Assembly (NCBI RefSeq): GCF_016135805.1
Contig: NZ_JADWOX010000006.1
Location: forward strand, 62,001 to 126,000
Direction of reading: 5' to 3'
DNA length: 64,000 nt
Origin: Caulobacter hibisci
GTDB lineage: Bacteria; Pseudomonadota; Alphaproteobacteria; Caulobacterales; Caulobacteraceae
Part shown: piece after piece, positions 17,036 to 25,179 of the stretch
Layout: the number at the start of each line of letters is the position of its first letter
Position numbering within the stretch: position 1 is the stretch's first letter
Program-made: the position numbers and the translations under genes
The notes under the pieces: model-generated
The model's database searches: none
Told to the model about the DNA's origin: nothing
The model's input: the letters and a program-made list of their open reading frames with translations, nothing else

Positions 17036-17855
17036 GCGCGTCGACCGGCGTCGGGTGCCCGAGGGGACGGCGGGTGGTGAGGTCCAGGCCGTCGCCGCTG
17101 GACAGCACATGCAGCCGCACATCGAACATCGACAGGGTGTTTTCCGGTCGAGCCTCGGCGATGTTGGAGGCGGTCACGCCTTTGGCGTCGACGACGTAGA
17201 CCGCGCCGCTGCCGATGACCTTGAAGGCGTCGCCCTCGACGATGATGGCGGTGTCCTCGTCGATGCCCACGCCGAGCACGCGTGGACTTTGGGCGACGGC
17301 GCCGAGCAGGCGGCCGATGCGGCCACGCTCGGCGAAGTGCTGATCGATGATGACGTCCCGCACCAGACCCAGACCCGGCGCCATACGCAGGTCGCCGATC
17401 CTGTGGGTCTCGGCGCTGGCGCCGCGCACCATCATCGTATCGCTCATCACCGAAGCGCCGGCCGACGTGCCGGCCAGCACGCCGCCTTGCGTCCAGATCT
17501 GGCGAATCCGCGCCTCGATCGGGGTGTCGCCGATCTGGCTGCTGATCCTCAGCTGGTCGCCGCCGGAAAAGAATACGCCCGCCGCGCCGTCCAGGAGGGC
17601 GAGCTTGTCGTCGTCGTGCGTCTCGGCGCGGTCTTCGACATAGAGCTCGACCAGATCGGTGACGCCCAGCGAGGCGAACGCCTTCTGATAGGTCTCGAAA
17701 TAGCCGTCCGGCGCGTGCGACGCGATCGTCGCCAGCACCAGCCGCCCGCCCTTCAGGCGCTCGGCGACGGCCTTGAGGATGACCCTGTCGCCCTCCTTGT
17801 CCTCATGTCCGCCGATGATGATCAGCGGTCCTTCAGTGGGGCGAGCGTCGGTCAT
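17019..17855 (-). CDS. cphB: cyanophycinase
   Basis: A 278-residue serine exopeptidase-type enzyme (peptidase S51) that cuts cyanophycin, the Asp-Arg storage polymer, to beta-Asp-Arg dipeptides. The nucleophile elbow GTSAGASVMS (about residue 128) carries the catalytic Ser; the preceding FFSGGDQLR and following GLGLVRDVIIDQHF with its His are family features. No signal peptide, so it acts on intracellular granules. The start ATG overlaps the isoaspartyl peptidase stop (ATGA). It is the last gene of a four-gene operon with peptidase, synthetase and a small protein, which covers synthesis and full breakdown of the polymer. Confidence 0.92.
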   Translation of the reverse strand: MTDARPTEGPLIIIGGHEDKEGDRVILKAVAERLKGGRLVLATIASHAPDGYFETYQKAFASLGVTDLVELYVEDRAETHDDDKLALLDGAAGVFFSGGDQLRISSQIGDTPIEARIRQIWTQGGVLAGTSAGASVMSDTMMVRGASAETHRIGDLRMAPGLGLVRDVIIDQHFAERGRIGRLLGAVAQSPRVLGVGIDEDTAIIVEGDAFKVIGSGAVYVVDAKGVTASNIAEARPENTLSMFDVRLHVLSSGDGLDLTTRRPLGHPTPVDAPRSAA

Positions 17856-18745
17856 GCGAAGTCTCCAGGCGCGTCCTGCGCACGTTCGATGAAAGCGCGC
17901 GCGGCTCGGCCCGACGCGGCGTGGGCGACGGCGAACTGCGGGCTGTTGTGGCCCCAACCGACGCGGCCGTCGGCGTCGATGACGATCAACCCGGCCTTGC
18001 CGCCGACCTCGGCCAGGCGAGCCAGGCAAAGGTCGATGGCCGCGTCCGGCGCGACCGCTTCCAGGCTGTGGATCAGGCGGGCGGCCAAGGTCGCTCGGAT
18101 CAGGCTTTCGCCGTCGCCCGACAGGGAGACCGCCCCGACGGCGTCATCGGCATAGAGGCCGCAGCCGGGCAGGGGCGAGTCGCCGACCCGGCCCTGGGGA
18201 CTGCCCGCCAGTCCGCCCGTCGAGGTGCCGGCCGCGACGTGGCCATGGCGATCCAGCGCCACGCAGCCGACCGTGTCGCAGCCGCGATCGCCGGGCCGCG
18301 CGACGACCAGGTCGGAGGGGGCGCAGAGTTCGCCGCCATGGTCGCGCGCGAAACACTCCGCCCCGCGCCCGACCAGCAGGACCGGCGTTTCGGCGAGCAT
18401 GGCGGCCGCCACCGAGATCGGATGGCGCAGGGTCGAGACCGCGGCCACGCCGCCGACCGACAGGTCGCTGCCGTCCATGATCGCCGCGTCGCATTCGACC
18501 TCGCCGCGGGCGTTGAGCACCGCGCCATAGCCGGCGTTGAAGGTCGGATCGTCCTCCAAGGCGCGAATGGCCATTTCGACCGCGTCGACCGCGCTGCCGC
18601 CAGCCTCCAGGATCGCGCTGCCGGCCGACAGGGCCAGGAGGCATCCGCTGCGATGGGCCTCCTCCTGTTCGGGCGTGATCGCCTTGGCCCCGCCGTGGAC
18701 GATGATCGACCACGAGCGCGGGGTCTCCCGTGAGGACTCAGGCAA
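17852..18745 (-). CDS. iaaA: isoaspartyl peptidase / L-asparaginase (Ntn hydrolase)
   Basis: A roughly 297-residue plant-type asparaginase precursor. IIVHGGAKAI opens the fold, and CDTVGCVALD holds the self-cleavage site, where the new N-terminal Thr becomes the nucleophile; GTSTGGLAGSPQGRVGDSP follows as in the family. It would split beta-Asp-Arg made by cyanophycinase into free amino acids. The start is uncertain: a TTG at 18745 follows GGAGA and overlaps the synthetase stop by 8 bases, while an ATG at 18793 would add 16 unconserved residues and overlap by 56 bases. I prefer the TTG. Position between cphB and cphA fixes its role in cyanophycin use. Confidence 0.9.
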   Translation of the reverse strand: MPESSRETPRSWSIIVHGGAKAITPEQEEAHRSGCLLALSAGSAILEAGGSAVDAVEMAIRALEDDPTFNAGYGAVLNARGEVECDAAIMDGSDLSVGGVAAVSTLRHPISVAAAMLAETPVLLVGRGAECFARDHGGELCAPSDLVVARPGDRGCDTVGCVALDRHGHVAAGTSTGGLAGSPQGRVGDSPLPGCGLYADDAVGAVSLSGDGESLIRATLAARLIHSLEAVAPDAAIDLCLARLAEVGGKAGLIVIDADGRVGWGHNSPQFAVAHAASGRAARAFIERAQDAPGDFA

Positions 18746-21485
18746 CGGCGTCTCCGAATTCCAACAAGGACTGATTTTCAAGGGGGGCGACATTGGCGGC
18801 GGGCGTGAACGCGGCGACCTGACGCCAAGCCGCCTCGACACCGCTGGGGAAGACCAGAACCAAGTCGCCGGGCCGCGCCATCCGCAACGCCGCGTCGATC
18901 GCCTCTGTCTCGCTGAGGATGCGATGCAGGTGGTCGGGCGCAAAGCCGGCGGCCAGGGCGCCGTCCGTCAATAGCGACACCACCGATCCGGCCGCGCGAC
19001 CGCGCCCATCGGGGCGCTCGCGGAAGATCAGCTCATCGAAGAGCGCCGCGGCGATCTGGCCCATTTCCAGGATGTCCGCATCGCGCCGATCGCCGGGAAT
19101 GCTGACCACGCCGATCACTTGTCCGACGGACGGCCGCAGCCGAGCGATCAGGTCCCCGACCGCGCGCATGGCGGCCGAATTGTGCGCGTAGTCGACGATG
19201 ACGCGGAAGCCGTGGCCGTCGTGGACATTGAACCGCCCGGGATTGTCGGCGTGCGAGGACTTGAAGGTCCGCAGGGCGGCGGCGATGGTCTCGAGCGGCA
19301 CGGCCTGGGCGTGGCCGATGGCGATGGCCGCCAGGGCGTTGGCGACGTTGAATTCGGCCAGACCCTGCAGGGTCGCGGGGATCTCGTCGGCGTGCAGAAC
19401 CCTGGAGCGGCGGCCGCGCTCATGGATCACAAGCTCCCCCCCGCGCGACGAGGCCTCGCGCGCGACGAGCAGACCGCCGCTCTCCACATGCCGGCGCAAG
19501 TCCGGCGATAGCGTCTCGCCGCCGTGCAGGGTGAAAAAGCAGATCCGGCCGCCGGCATGGCGCGCCATGCGCAGGGTCAGCGGATCATCACCGTTGAGCA
19601 CGCTGACGCCGCGACGGCTCACCGCCTCGGTGACGATCGACTTGACCGCCGCCAGGTCCTCCAGCGTGTCCACGCCCTTGAGGCCCAGATGGTCGGCGCT
19701 CACGTTGAGCACGACGCCCACGTCGCAGCGATCAAAGCCCAAGCCCTCGCGAAGCATGCCGCCGCGGGCGGTCTCCAGGACCGCGACCTCGACGGTCGGG
19801 TCACGCAGGACCATGCGGGCGCTCTTGGGACCGCTGGCGTCGGCCTCCAGCAGCCGCTCGTCGTCGATATAGACGCCGCTGGTGTTGGTCAGGCCGACCA
19901 CCTTGCCATGCTCGCGAAAGATCCTGGCGGCCATGCGCCCGACGGTGGACTTGCCGTTGGTGCCCGTGACCGCGACGATCGGGATGCGCGAGCGCGATCC
20001 CGGCGGATAGAGATGAGCGATCACCGCCTTTGCGACGTCGCGCGGTTGCCCCTCGGAAGGCTCCAGGTGCATGCGAAAGCCTGGCGCGGCGTTGACCTCG
20101 ACAATCCCCCCGCCAGTCTCGCGGACGGAGCGCGTGATGTCGGGGGCGATGAAGTCGATGCCCGCCACGTCCAGGCCGACGGTCAGGGCCGCGCGTCGGG
20201 CGATGGCGGCGTTGTCGGGATGGATGTCGTCGGTCCGGTCGATCGCCGTTCCGCCGGTCGACAGATTGGCCGTGGCCCGCAGCGCCACGACTTGGCCCGC
20301 GCCGGGGCGGTCTTTCAGGGCAAGGCCTACGCGGCCGAGCATCTCGTGAACATGGTCGTCCACGACGATGCGGGTCATCACCTGTTCGTGGCCCGCGCCT
20401 CGCCGAGGATCAGCGTTGGTCTTGTCGATCAATTCAGCGATCGTCGACGCCCCGTCTCCGACCACTTGGGCCGCGACGCGCTGGGCGACGGCGACGACCT
20501 TGCCGCCGACCACCAGGATGCGGTGGTCATGCCCCTCATATTGCTCCTCGACCACGACGCGCCGGCCGTGCTTGACCGCCTGCTCGAAGGCCCAGCGGAC
20601 GGCGTCGGCCGTGCGCAGGCCAACATTGACCCCGCGGCCGTGATTGCCGTCGAGCGGCTTGAGCACGACCGCGCTGCCCAGGCGCGCGGCTTCGACGACG
20701 GCTTCTTCGGCGGTCCTGACAACCGCGCCGCGCGGGGTGGGCACGCCGACCGCCGACAGCACCGCCTTCGTCAGGGCCTTGTCGCCGGCGGTCTGCACGG
20801 CGATCTGCGATGTTTCGCCGGTGATGCTGGCGCGCAGCACCTTGCGTCTTGCGCCTTGACCTAGCTGCACGAGGCTCTGGGCGTCCAGCCGCTCGGCGGG
20901 AATGCCGCGGCGGCGCGCCTCGGCCACCAGGGACCGGGTGGTCGGGCCCAGGGTCTCGCCGCGACGCACCTGCCGCAACGCCAGGATCGCGGCGTTCAGG
21001 TCGAACGGCGCCTCCACGCCGCCGGCCAGGGCCGGAGCCACCAAGTTGAGGTTCGACAGGCCTTGCAGGTCGCGCGGCAGTAGGCTGTGAACGGCCTCGA
21101 TCGCGACGCGGCCGGCCGCGCGGCCAAGGCCTTCGGTCTCATTGACGTAGAGGATGTTGTAGACCCCCGGCCGCCCCTTGACCGAGCGCGTCTTGCCGCG
21201 ACTGACCTGGGCCCCGGCCAGACATTGCAGCTCCAAGGCCACGTGCTCGATGACATGGCCAAGCCAGGTGCCCTCGCGCAGCCGCCGCACGAAGCCGCCC
21301 GGCGTGCGAAAGCAGCAGCCGTGGCGCTCAAGGCCGGGCAGGGCGACCAGCAGCCGATCGGTGAACCCGTGGAGCCGATGGGTCGGCCAGGCTTCCAGGG
21401 CCCCAAGATCCAGTTGGACCCGAATCATCGGCCGGTGGCTGTAGAGATGCGGGCCACGATAGGTGGACGTCTCGATGACCCGCAT
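18738..21485 (-). CDS. cphA: cyanophycin synthetase
   Basis: A 915-residue ATP-dependent ligase that adds Asp and Arg alternately to the cyanophycin chain without ribosomes. Three parts are visible: an N-terminal domain (about 1-210), an ATP-grasp domain with KPLDGNHGRGV near residue 278 for Asp addition, and a Mur-ligase-like domain with the P-loop VTGTNGKST near residue 504 for Arg addition, followed by a DYAHN motif in the C-terminal lobe. Length fits CphA1 enzymes (850-930). It begins 2 bases after the stop of the 68-residue leader gene and is thus almost certainly translated from the same stress-promoter transcript. All three active modules look complete. Confidence 0.95.
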   Translation of the reverse strand: MRVIETSTYRGPHLYSHRPMIRVQLDLGALEAWPTHRLHGFTDRLLVALPGLERHGCCFRTPGGFVRRLREGTWLGHVIEHVALELQCLAGAQVSRGKTRSVKGRPGVYNILYVNETEGLGRAAGRVAIEAVHSLLPRDLQGLSNLNLVAPALAGGVEAPFDLNAAILALRQVRRGETLGPTTRSLVAEARRRGIPAERLDAQSLVQLGQGARRKVLRASITGETSQIAVQTAGDKALTKAVLSAVGVPTPRGAVVRTAEEAVVEAARLGSAVVLKPLDGNHGRGVNVGLRTADAVRWAFEQAVKHGRRVVVEEQYEGHDHRILVVGGKVVAVAQRVAAQVVGDGASTIAELIDKTNADPRRGAGHEQVMTRIVVDDHVHEMLGRVGLALKDRPGAGQVVALRATANLSTGGTAIDRTDDIHPDNAAIARRAALTVGLDVAGIDFIAPDITRSVRETGGGIVEVNAAPGFRMHLEPSEGQPRDVAKAVIAHLYPPGSRSRIPIVAVTGTNGKSTVGRMAARIFREHGKVVGLTNTSGVYIDDERLLEADASGPKSARMVLRDPTVEVAVLETARGGMLREGLGFDRCDVGVVLNVSADHLGLKGVDTLEDLAAVKSIVTEAVSRRGVSVLNGDDPLTLRMARHAGGRICFFTLHGGETLSPDLRRHVESGGLLVAREASSRGGELVIHERGRRSRVLHADEIPATLQGLAEFNVANALAAIAIGHAQAVPLETIAAALRTFKSSHADNPGRFNVHDGHGFRVIVDYAHNSAAMRAVGDLIARLRPSVGQVIGVVSIPGDRRDADILEMGQIAAALFDELIFRERPDGRGRAAGSVVSLLTDGALAAGFAPDHLHRILSETEAIDAALRMARPGDLVLVFPSGVEAAWRQVAAFTPAANVAPLENQSLLEFGDAVA

Positions 21486-21487
21486 GT

Positions 21488-21694
21488 TCAGGCCGCCTTG
21501 GCGCTAATCAAATGATCATCGCCGGCTCGGGTCTGAGCCGCGCAGATGTCGCGGATCACCATGGCCGCGGCGATCGCTCGGGAGCGCACGACGCCGCCCG
21601 CCCGGCGCCGCCCGGCCATGTCCACGGTCTCCCAGCGCCAGCCGTCGGCCTGGGGCCGAATTGAAAAGCGCACCATGTCTGCCAGCTCGTTCAT
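21488..21694 (-). CDS. small protein leading the cyanophycin operon
   Basis: A 68-residue protein beginning MNELADMVRFSIRP. It reads as two or three short beta strands (FSIRPQADGWRWETVD, then a Gly-Arg-rich turn) followed by a helix rich in Ala and Ile (SRAIAAAMVIRDI), resembling the DUF2188-like small proteins found elsewhere in this window. I do not know its function. It lies 2 bases upstream of cphA and 29 bases downstream of a perfect EcfG-type promoter, so it is the first gene of the cyanophycin operon. It might be a granule-associated or stress accessory protein; this is speculation. Confidence 0.72.
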   Translation of the reverse strand: MNELADMVRFSIRPQADGWRWETVDMAGRRRAGGVVRSRAIAAAMVIRDICAAQTRAGDDHLISAKAA

Positions 21695-21723
21695 GATCAC
21701 CGCCCTGCTGAGAAGGATGCTCA

Positions 21724-21748
21724 AACGAGACCTGCTCGGCGTTGTTCC
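21724..21748 (-). promoter_or_regulatory. EcfG/SigT promoter, perfect, for the cyanophycin operon
   Basis: On the minus strand GGAAC (complement of 21744-21748), 16 bases, then CGTT (complement of 21724-21727), ending 29 bases before the small-protein ATG at 21694. It matches the general stress sigma factor consensus exactly and is the only promoter-like element I see for the small gene-cphA-iaaA-cphB operon. Confidence 0.72.
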
Positions 21749-21860
21749 AGGGGCGGGTCGCCGACACTGAGCCCTAGACGGTGTGACGGGGCGCCCACGC
21801 GGCGAGGAACTGGGGGACGGGTCGAGGCTTTTGCAGTTCTTGTTCAGGCCTGAGGCTCCC

Positions 21861-22775
21861 ATGCAAAATCCGACCGCGCCCATGTCCGACCCCACAGCCC
21901 CGGACGACATGCTGAGCGCCGAGACTCAGCAGCGCCTTTCCAACTGGAACCATGTCCGGCTCGAGCCGGGCGCGCCGACGGCGGACTGGGAACAGGGGTT
22001 GGCCGATGAGCTGTCGATGCGCAGACTTGAAGGTCGCTTCGTCGAAAGCCAGCGACAGGGGATTATCTCGCGCGCCGAGGCGGCGCCGCAGGATGTCGAA
22101 GGCTTTGTCGCCTGGTTCGAGGCGCTGAAGGCGACCGGTCCCGGGCAGAACGATCCGCTGTTTCCGTGGCTGGCCCAAAGCGCGCCTCTCGAGGACATGC
22201 GCTGGTTCCTTCAGCAGGAGGTGGCCGGCGAGGCGGGGTTTGACGACCTGGTGGCCTTGACCCAGGTGAAGATGCCGGTTCAGGCCAAGCTGGAGCTGGC
22301 CCGCAACTACTGGGACGAGATGGGCCGCGGCGCGGCGCCTGGCATGCATGGGCCGATGCTCGACGAACTGGCCGGCGCGCTGAACCTGAACCCCATCATC
22401 GCCGATACGGTCCCTGCGTCCTTGGCCCTGGGCAACCTGCTGGTGGCCTTCGCCACCAATCGTCGCTACGCCTATCATGCGATTGGCGCGCTCGGCGTCG
22501 TCGAACTCACCGCGCCGTGGCGCGCCGATCTTGTCGCCAAAGGTCTCAAGCGCCTGGGCGTGGGCAAGGAGCGCAAATATTTCGCGTTGCACGCGACGCT
22601 GGACATCACCCACTCCGAAGCCTGGAACGCCGAGGTTCTGACGCCTCTGGTCCAGGAGCGCCCGCACTGCGCGCGCTTCATCGCCGAGGGGGCCTTGATG
22701 CGCCTGGAGGCGGGCCGACGCTGCTTCGAAGCCTATCGCCAGCAACTCTGGTCACGCGAGATCGTCGCGGCTTGA
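21861..22775 (+). CDS. iron-containing redox protein, haem-oxygenase-like fold
   Basis: A 304-residue all-helical protein resembling the TenA/PqqC/CADD-like HDO (haem-oxygenase-like diiron) superfamily. Candidate metal ligands in order are Glu in FLQQEVAGE, Glu and His in YWDEMGRGAAPGMHG, and His, Asp and His in LHATLDITHSEAW, giving the three-His three-carboxylate pattern of diiron HDO enzymes. Such proteins perform varied oxygen chemistry; the substrate here is unknown. The ATG at 21861 has TGAGG 6-10 bases upstream; an upstream in-frame ATG at 21783 is less likely. It is divergent from the cyanophycin operon. A GGAAC at 21806 lacks a good -10 (GCTT). Confidence 0.72.
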   Translation: MQNPTAPMSDPTAPDDMLSAETQQRLSNWNHVRLEPGAPTADWEQGLADELSMRRLEGRFVESQRQGIISRAEAAPQDVEGFVAWFEALKATGPGQNDPLFPWLAQSAPLEDMRWFLQQEVAGEAGFDDLVALTQVKMPVQAKLELARNYWDEMGRGAAPGMHGPMLDELAGALNLNPIIADTVPASLALGNLLVAFATNRRYAYHAIGALGVVELTAPWRADLVAKGLKRLGVGKERKYFALHATLDITHSEAWNAEVLTPLVQERPHCARFIAEGALMRLEAGRRCFEAYRQQLWSREIVAA

Positions 22776-22903
22776 AGTCCTGCGCCGTTGAGGCCGTGTA
22801 TCCTTTGGTCACAGGCGTGACGCTATAGGCGGAACGAAAGTCTACGCCGCGTCTTATTGCTCATGACCGACGCGCAGGCGCGTCATTTTCTAGGGAGGCG
22901 GAT

Positions 22904-23161
22904 ATGTCTATTCTTGCATGGGTAGTCCTTGGCCTTGTCGCCGGCTTCATCGCGAGCAAGATCGTCAATCGTTCGGGCGGCAGCCTGGTGCTGGACCTGG
23001 TGCTGGGCATCGTCGGCGCCGTGGTCGGCGGGTTTCTGTTCAATCAGTTCGGCGGCGCCGGGGTCTCCGGTCTCAACCTCTACAGCCTGCTGGTCGCCAC
23101 GATCGGCGCCGTGGTCGTCCTGTTGATCTTCCACATGCTGTCGGGCCGCCGCGCGCTGTAA
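22904..23161 (+). CDS. GlsB/YeaQ/YmgE family small membrane protein
   Basis: An 85-residue protein of three membrane helices with Gly-rich packing: LAWVVLGLVAGFIASKIV, then LVLDLVLGIVGAVVGGFLF, and a final LLVATIGAVVVLLIFHML. This is the transglycosylase-associated (GlsB/YeaQ) family, widely induced in bacterial stress responses though its biochemical role is unknown. An AGGGAGG ribosome binding site lies 7 bases upstream of the ATG. A GGAAC at 22831-22835 lies 69 bases upstream, but its -10 match is poor (TCTT). Monocistronic, followed by a gap of about 190 bases. Confidence 0.85.
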   Translation: MSILAWVVLGLVAGFIASKIVNRSGGSLVLDLVLGIVGAVVGGFLFNQFGGAGVSGLNLYSLLVATIGAVVVLLIFHMLSGRRAL

Positions 23162-23263
23162 CGCGACGTCCAAGCCGCCGCCAGAACGCCCCCTGGAGAC
23201 AGGGGACGTTTTGCGTATGCGGTCCGCCCATCAAATGAGGGGACCAGTCGTCCTATAAGCGTT

Positions 23264-23288
23264 GGAAGACATGGAAGATGGCCCCGTT
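23264..23288 (+). promoter_or_regulatory. EcfG-like promoter (GGAAG-N16-CGTT)
   Basis: GGAAG at 23264-23268, 16 bases, CGTT at 23285-23288; one mismatch from the stress consensus and 61 bases before the ATG at 23350. The palindrome half CATCAAATGA lies at 23229-23238, 25 bases upstream of the -35. Confidence 0.45.
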
Positions 23289-23349
23289 GGCCCAGGGGAC
23301 GGAACAGGGACGCGCGCCTGGTATTCAGATGACAGGCGATCGGCATCCC

Positions 23350-23589
23350 ATGACCCACTTCTACTTTCACACTTGGCGAGGCGACCAGCGGCTCGCCGAC
23401 GACGTCGGTCTTGAATTGCGCGACTCGGAGCAAGCCCAAGACCTGGCCGCCCGTGACCTGGGGGAAATGGCCCGGGATCTTCTCCATGGGTCGTCGCAGG
23501 CCGCGCGCTTGGGCATCGACATCGCCGACGCCGGGGGCGTGGTCCTGGCGCGGCTGACCCTGGTCTTCACGCTCGAGGAGCGCCCCTGA
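23350..23589 (+). CDS. small DUF6894-like protein
   Basis: A 79-residue protein starting MTHFYFHTWRGDQRLADDVG, with the N-terminal aromatic strand, the D-x-x-G turn and an acidic helix (SEQAQDLAARDLGEMARDLL) that mark the DUF6894 group of alphaproteobacterial small proteins. The family has no known function but is often near stress regulators, and a one-mismatch EcfG promoter precedes this copy. The ATG at 23350 was chosen because the conserved HFYFH begins directly after it; an in-frame start at 23278 would include an unconserved stretch. It is convergent with the Crp-family gene, 12 bases away. Confidence 0.72.
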   Translation: MTHFYFHTWRGDQRLADDVGLELRDSEQAQDLAARDLGEMARDLLHGSSQAARLGIDIADAGGVVLARLTLVFTLEERP

Positions 23590-23601
23590 ACTCTTGGCGG
23601 G

Positions 23602-24375
23602 TCAGCCGAAGGCCTGGGCCATCGCCGGATCCGCGACGCCGGCGGGCCGTGCGGGCACCGTGGCCCGCGGATCGTGCAGGGGCCGCAAGCCTTCGGGGTC
23701 GAATTCGGCCAGAGCGGCCAAGCCGTCCCAATCGTGGATCACAAGCTCGCCGTCACGGACGGTGGCCAAGCCGGACTTCGTCAGGCTTCGCAGGACGCGA
23801 TGGGTGTGAACCGCCGACAGACCCAGCGCATCGGCGATATCCGACTGCAAGGCGGGGAAGGGGCAGCGGTTGTCTCGCGCCACGGCGACCACGGCCTGGC
23901 GCGCGTAGATTTCGCAAAGGAGATTGGCCGTCCGCGCCAAGGCGGTGCGCCGTCCCAGGCCAACCATCCAGTTTCGCTGAACCCGCGCCTCGGTCATCAC
24001 CGCGCGACACAGGGCCGCCAGCAGGCTTGGATGGCGCCGGATCAGGAGCCTGACTTCGTGGGCCGAGATCTGCCGGATTTCGCATGGGCCGAGCGCGCGG
24101 ACCTCGTGATCGGCGCCCGTGAAAAGGCCGCTCAGATCCAGCAGGTCTCCCGGGGTGGCGAAGCCCAGAATCTGCCGCCCGCCGCCGGCCAGGACGTGTT
24201 GGCGAAAGGCGACGCCGCGCGATAGCAGTCGCAGGCGCGAGGGCGCGCCAGGCGAGACAATGGTTTGTCCCGCGGCGATCACCTCGACCTCCTGGGCGAC
24301 ATCATTAAGACTGTCGCGGACGTCGTTTTGCAGAGGACCGAACCGGTCGATGCTGGCGATCAGCAGCCGGCTCAT
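23602..24375 (-). CDS. Crp/Fnr-family transcriptional regulator
   Basis: A 257-residue regulator with an N-terminal cyclic-nucleotide-binding-like beta barrel (about 25-130), a long dimer helix, and a C-terminal winged helix with ALQSDIADALGLSAVHTHRVLRSLTKSG as its recognition region. The Fnr iron-sulphur cysteines are absent, and the phosphate-binding cassette of cAMP-type barrels is not clear, so the signal is unknown. Its 24-residue C-terminal extension is Pro/Ala rich. The ATG overlaps the stop of the upstream 67-residue gene, making a two-gene operon. A second Crp/Fnr protein is encoded 800 bases away on the other strand. Confidence 0.88.
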   Translation of the reverse strand: MSRLLIASIDRFGPLQNDVRDSLNDVAQEVEVIAAGQTIVSPGAPSRLRLLSRGVAFRQHVLAGGGRQILGFATPGDLLDLSGLFTGADHEVRALGPCEIRQISAHEVRLLIRRHPSLLAALCRAVMTEARVQRNWMVGLGRRTALARTANLLCEIYARQAVVAVARDNRCPFPALQSDIADALGLSAVHTHRVLRSLTKSGLATVRDGELVIHDWDGLAALAEFDPEGLRPLHDPRATVPARPAGVADPAMAQAFG

Positions 24376-24575
24376 GACGCATGGGCCTGTGAAGGGCGGG
24401 AGATGACGCCGATGCGCTCGTCCTCGCGCCAGATCTCAACCCGCTCACAGCTCATATGCTCTGCCAACAACTGGCGTGCATGGGCGGCGGGGTCACGCCC
24501 GCTGTCCATCGCGTCGATATCGACAAAGGTCGCGCTGTCGTCCTTGGCGACCCCTACATAAACGTAGCTTGTCAT
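24372..24575 (-). CDS. small protein cotranscribed with a Crp/Fnr regulator
   Basis: A 67-residue protein (MTSYVYVGVAKDDSATF at the start) with a beta-beta-alpha-beta pattern and a C-terminal WREDERIGVISRP strand. Its stop overlaps the start of the Crp/Fnr gene (ATGA), so the two are translationally coupled. I do not recognise the family; size and predicted fold are like other small proteins in the window. A role as a partner or modulator of the regulator is possible but unproved. Confidence 0.65.
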   Translation of the reverse strand: MTSYVYVGVAKDDSATFVDIDAMDSGRDPAAHARQLLAEHMSCERVEIWREDERIGVISRPSQAHAS

Positions 24576-24722
24576 GATCAATCCCTGGATCACGGTGTCA
24601 GGGATGCTAGGCGCTCGTGCGGGCCTTCGCCCTGACATAGGTTAGGACGGCCGCGAAAGCGGTTTTGGTTTTGGCCGCTTCGCTGACGCGCTCGGCATCG
24701 CGCTGGGTCGCCGCGCGATGGG

Positions 24723-24989
24723 CTATGCGTGAAGCAGCGCCGCCGTCGCTGCACGCCCGGCGCTTCGAAAGCCGGTCGTCGCAGCCGGATATCGCGCGCT
24801 ACACATCCACCCGTCGCGCAGACAAATCCGCACCTCAGCGCTCTGACCGCGTCGAGCGCTGACGTCGGCCAGGACACGGGCGGCGGCCTCTGCGGCCGCC
24901 CCGCTCTGAAACACCATGTCCTCGCCCAGCGTCTCGTTGTGAACCCGCCAGTCCCGACCACAGGGTTCGACCTTGATGATCCGCGTCAT
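24723..24989 (-). CDS. small DUF2188-like protein
   Basis: An 88-residue protein starting MTRIIKVEPCGRDWRVHNE. It has the DUF2188-like pattern: a first strand ending in Trp-Arg-Val, a second strand with MVFQSG, an Ala-rich helix (AAAEAAARVLADV) and a strand EVRICLRDG. The last 20 residues are less conserved in character and may not be structured. The ATG at 24989 is preceded by GGAGG; a longer in-frame start at 25094 adds residues with no similarity to the fold. It is divergent from the Crp/Fnr gene at 25180. Function unknown. Confidence 0.68.
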   Translation of the reverse strand: MTRIIKVEPCGRDWRVHNETLGEDMVFQSGAAAEAAARVLADVSARRGQSAEVRICLRDGWMCSARYPAATTGFRSAGRAATAALLHA

Positions 24990-25179
24990 GACGCCTCCGC
25001 TGCCTGTTTCGTCTCGCTTCCTGGCCTTGAGGGCCGCAATGTCGCCGGGTCCGGCGGCCGCATCCGAAACGTCGGGTGCGCGTTCAGGTTTCAAGCGCCT
25101 GGAGGGCTTTCCATCCGTCTAGGTTGACGGAGTCATGCGGCGGAAGGGGGCCTTGAGTGACGTTGAAGGACACTGCGCA

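Noticed and set aside
21806..21830. GGAAC with GCTT 16 bases later before the HDO gene
   Set aside because: Two mismatches in the -10; similar isolated GGAAC copies at 22831 and before the 47125-47325 gene also lack an acceptable -10.
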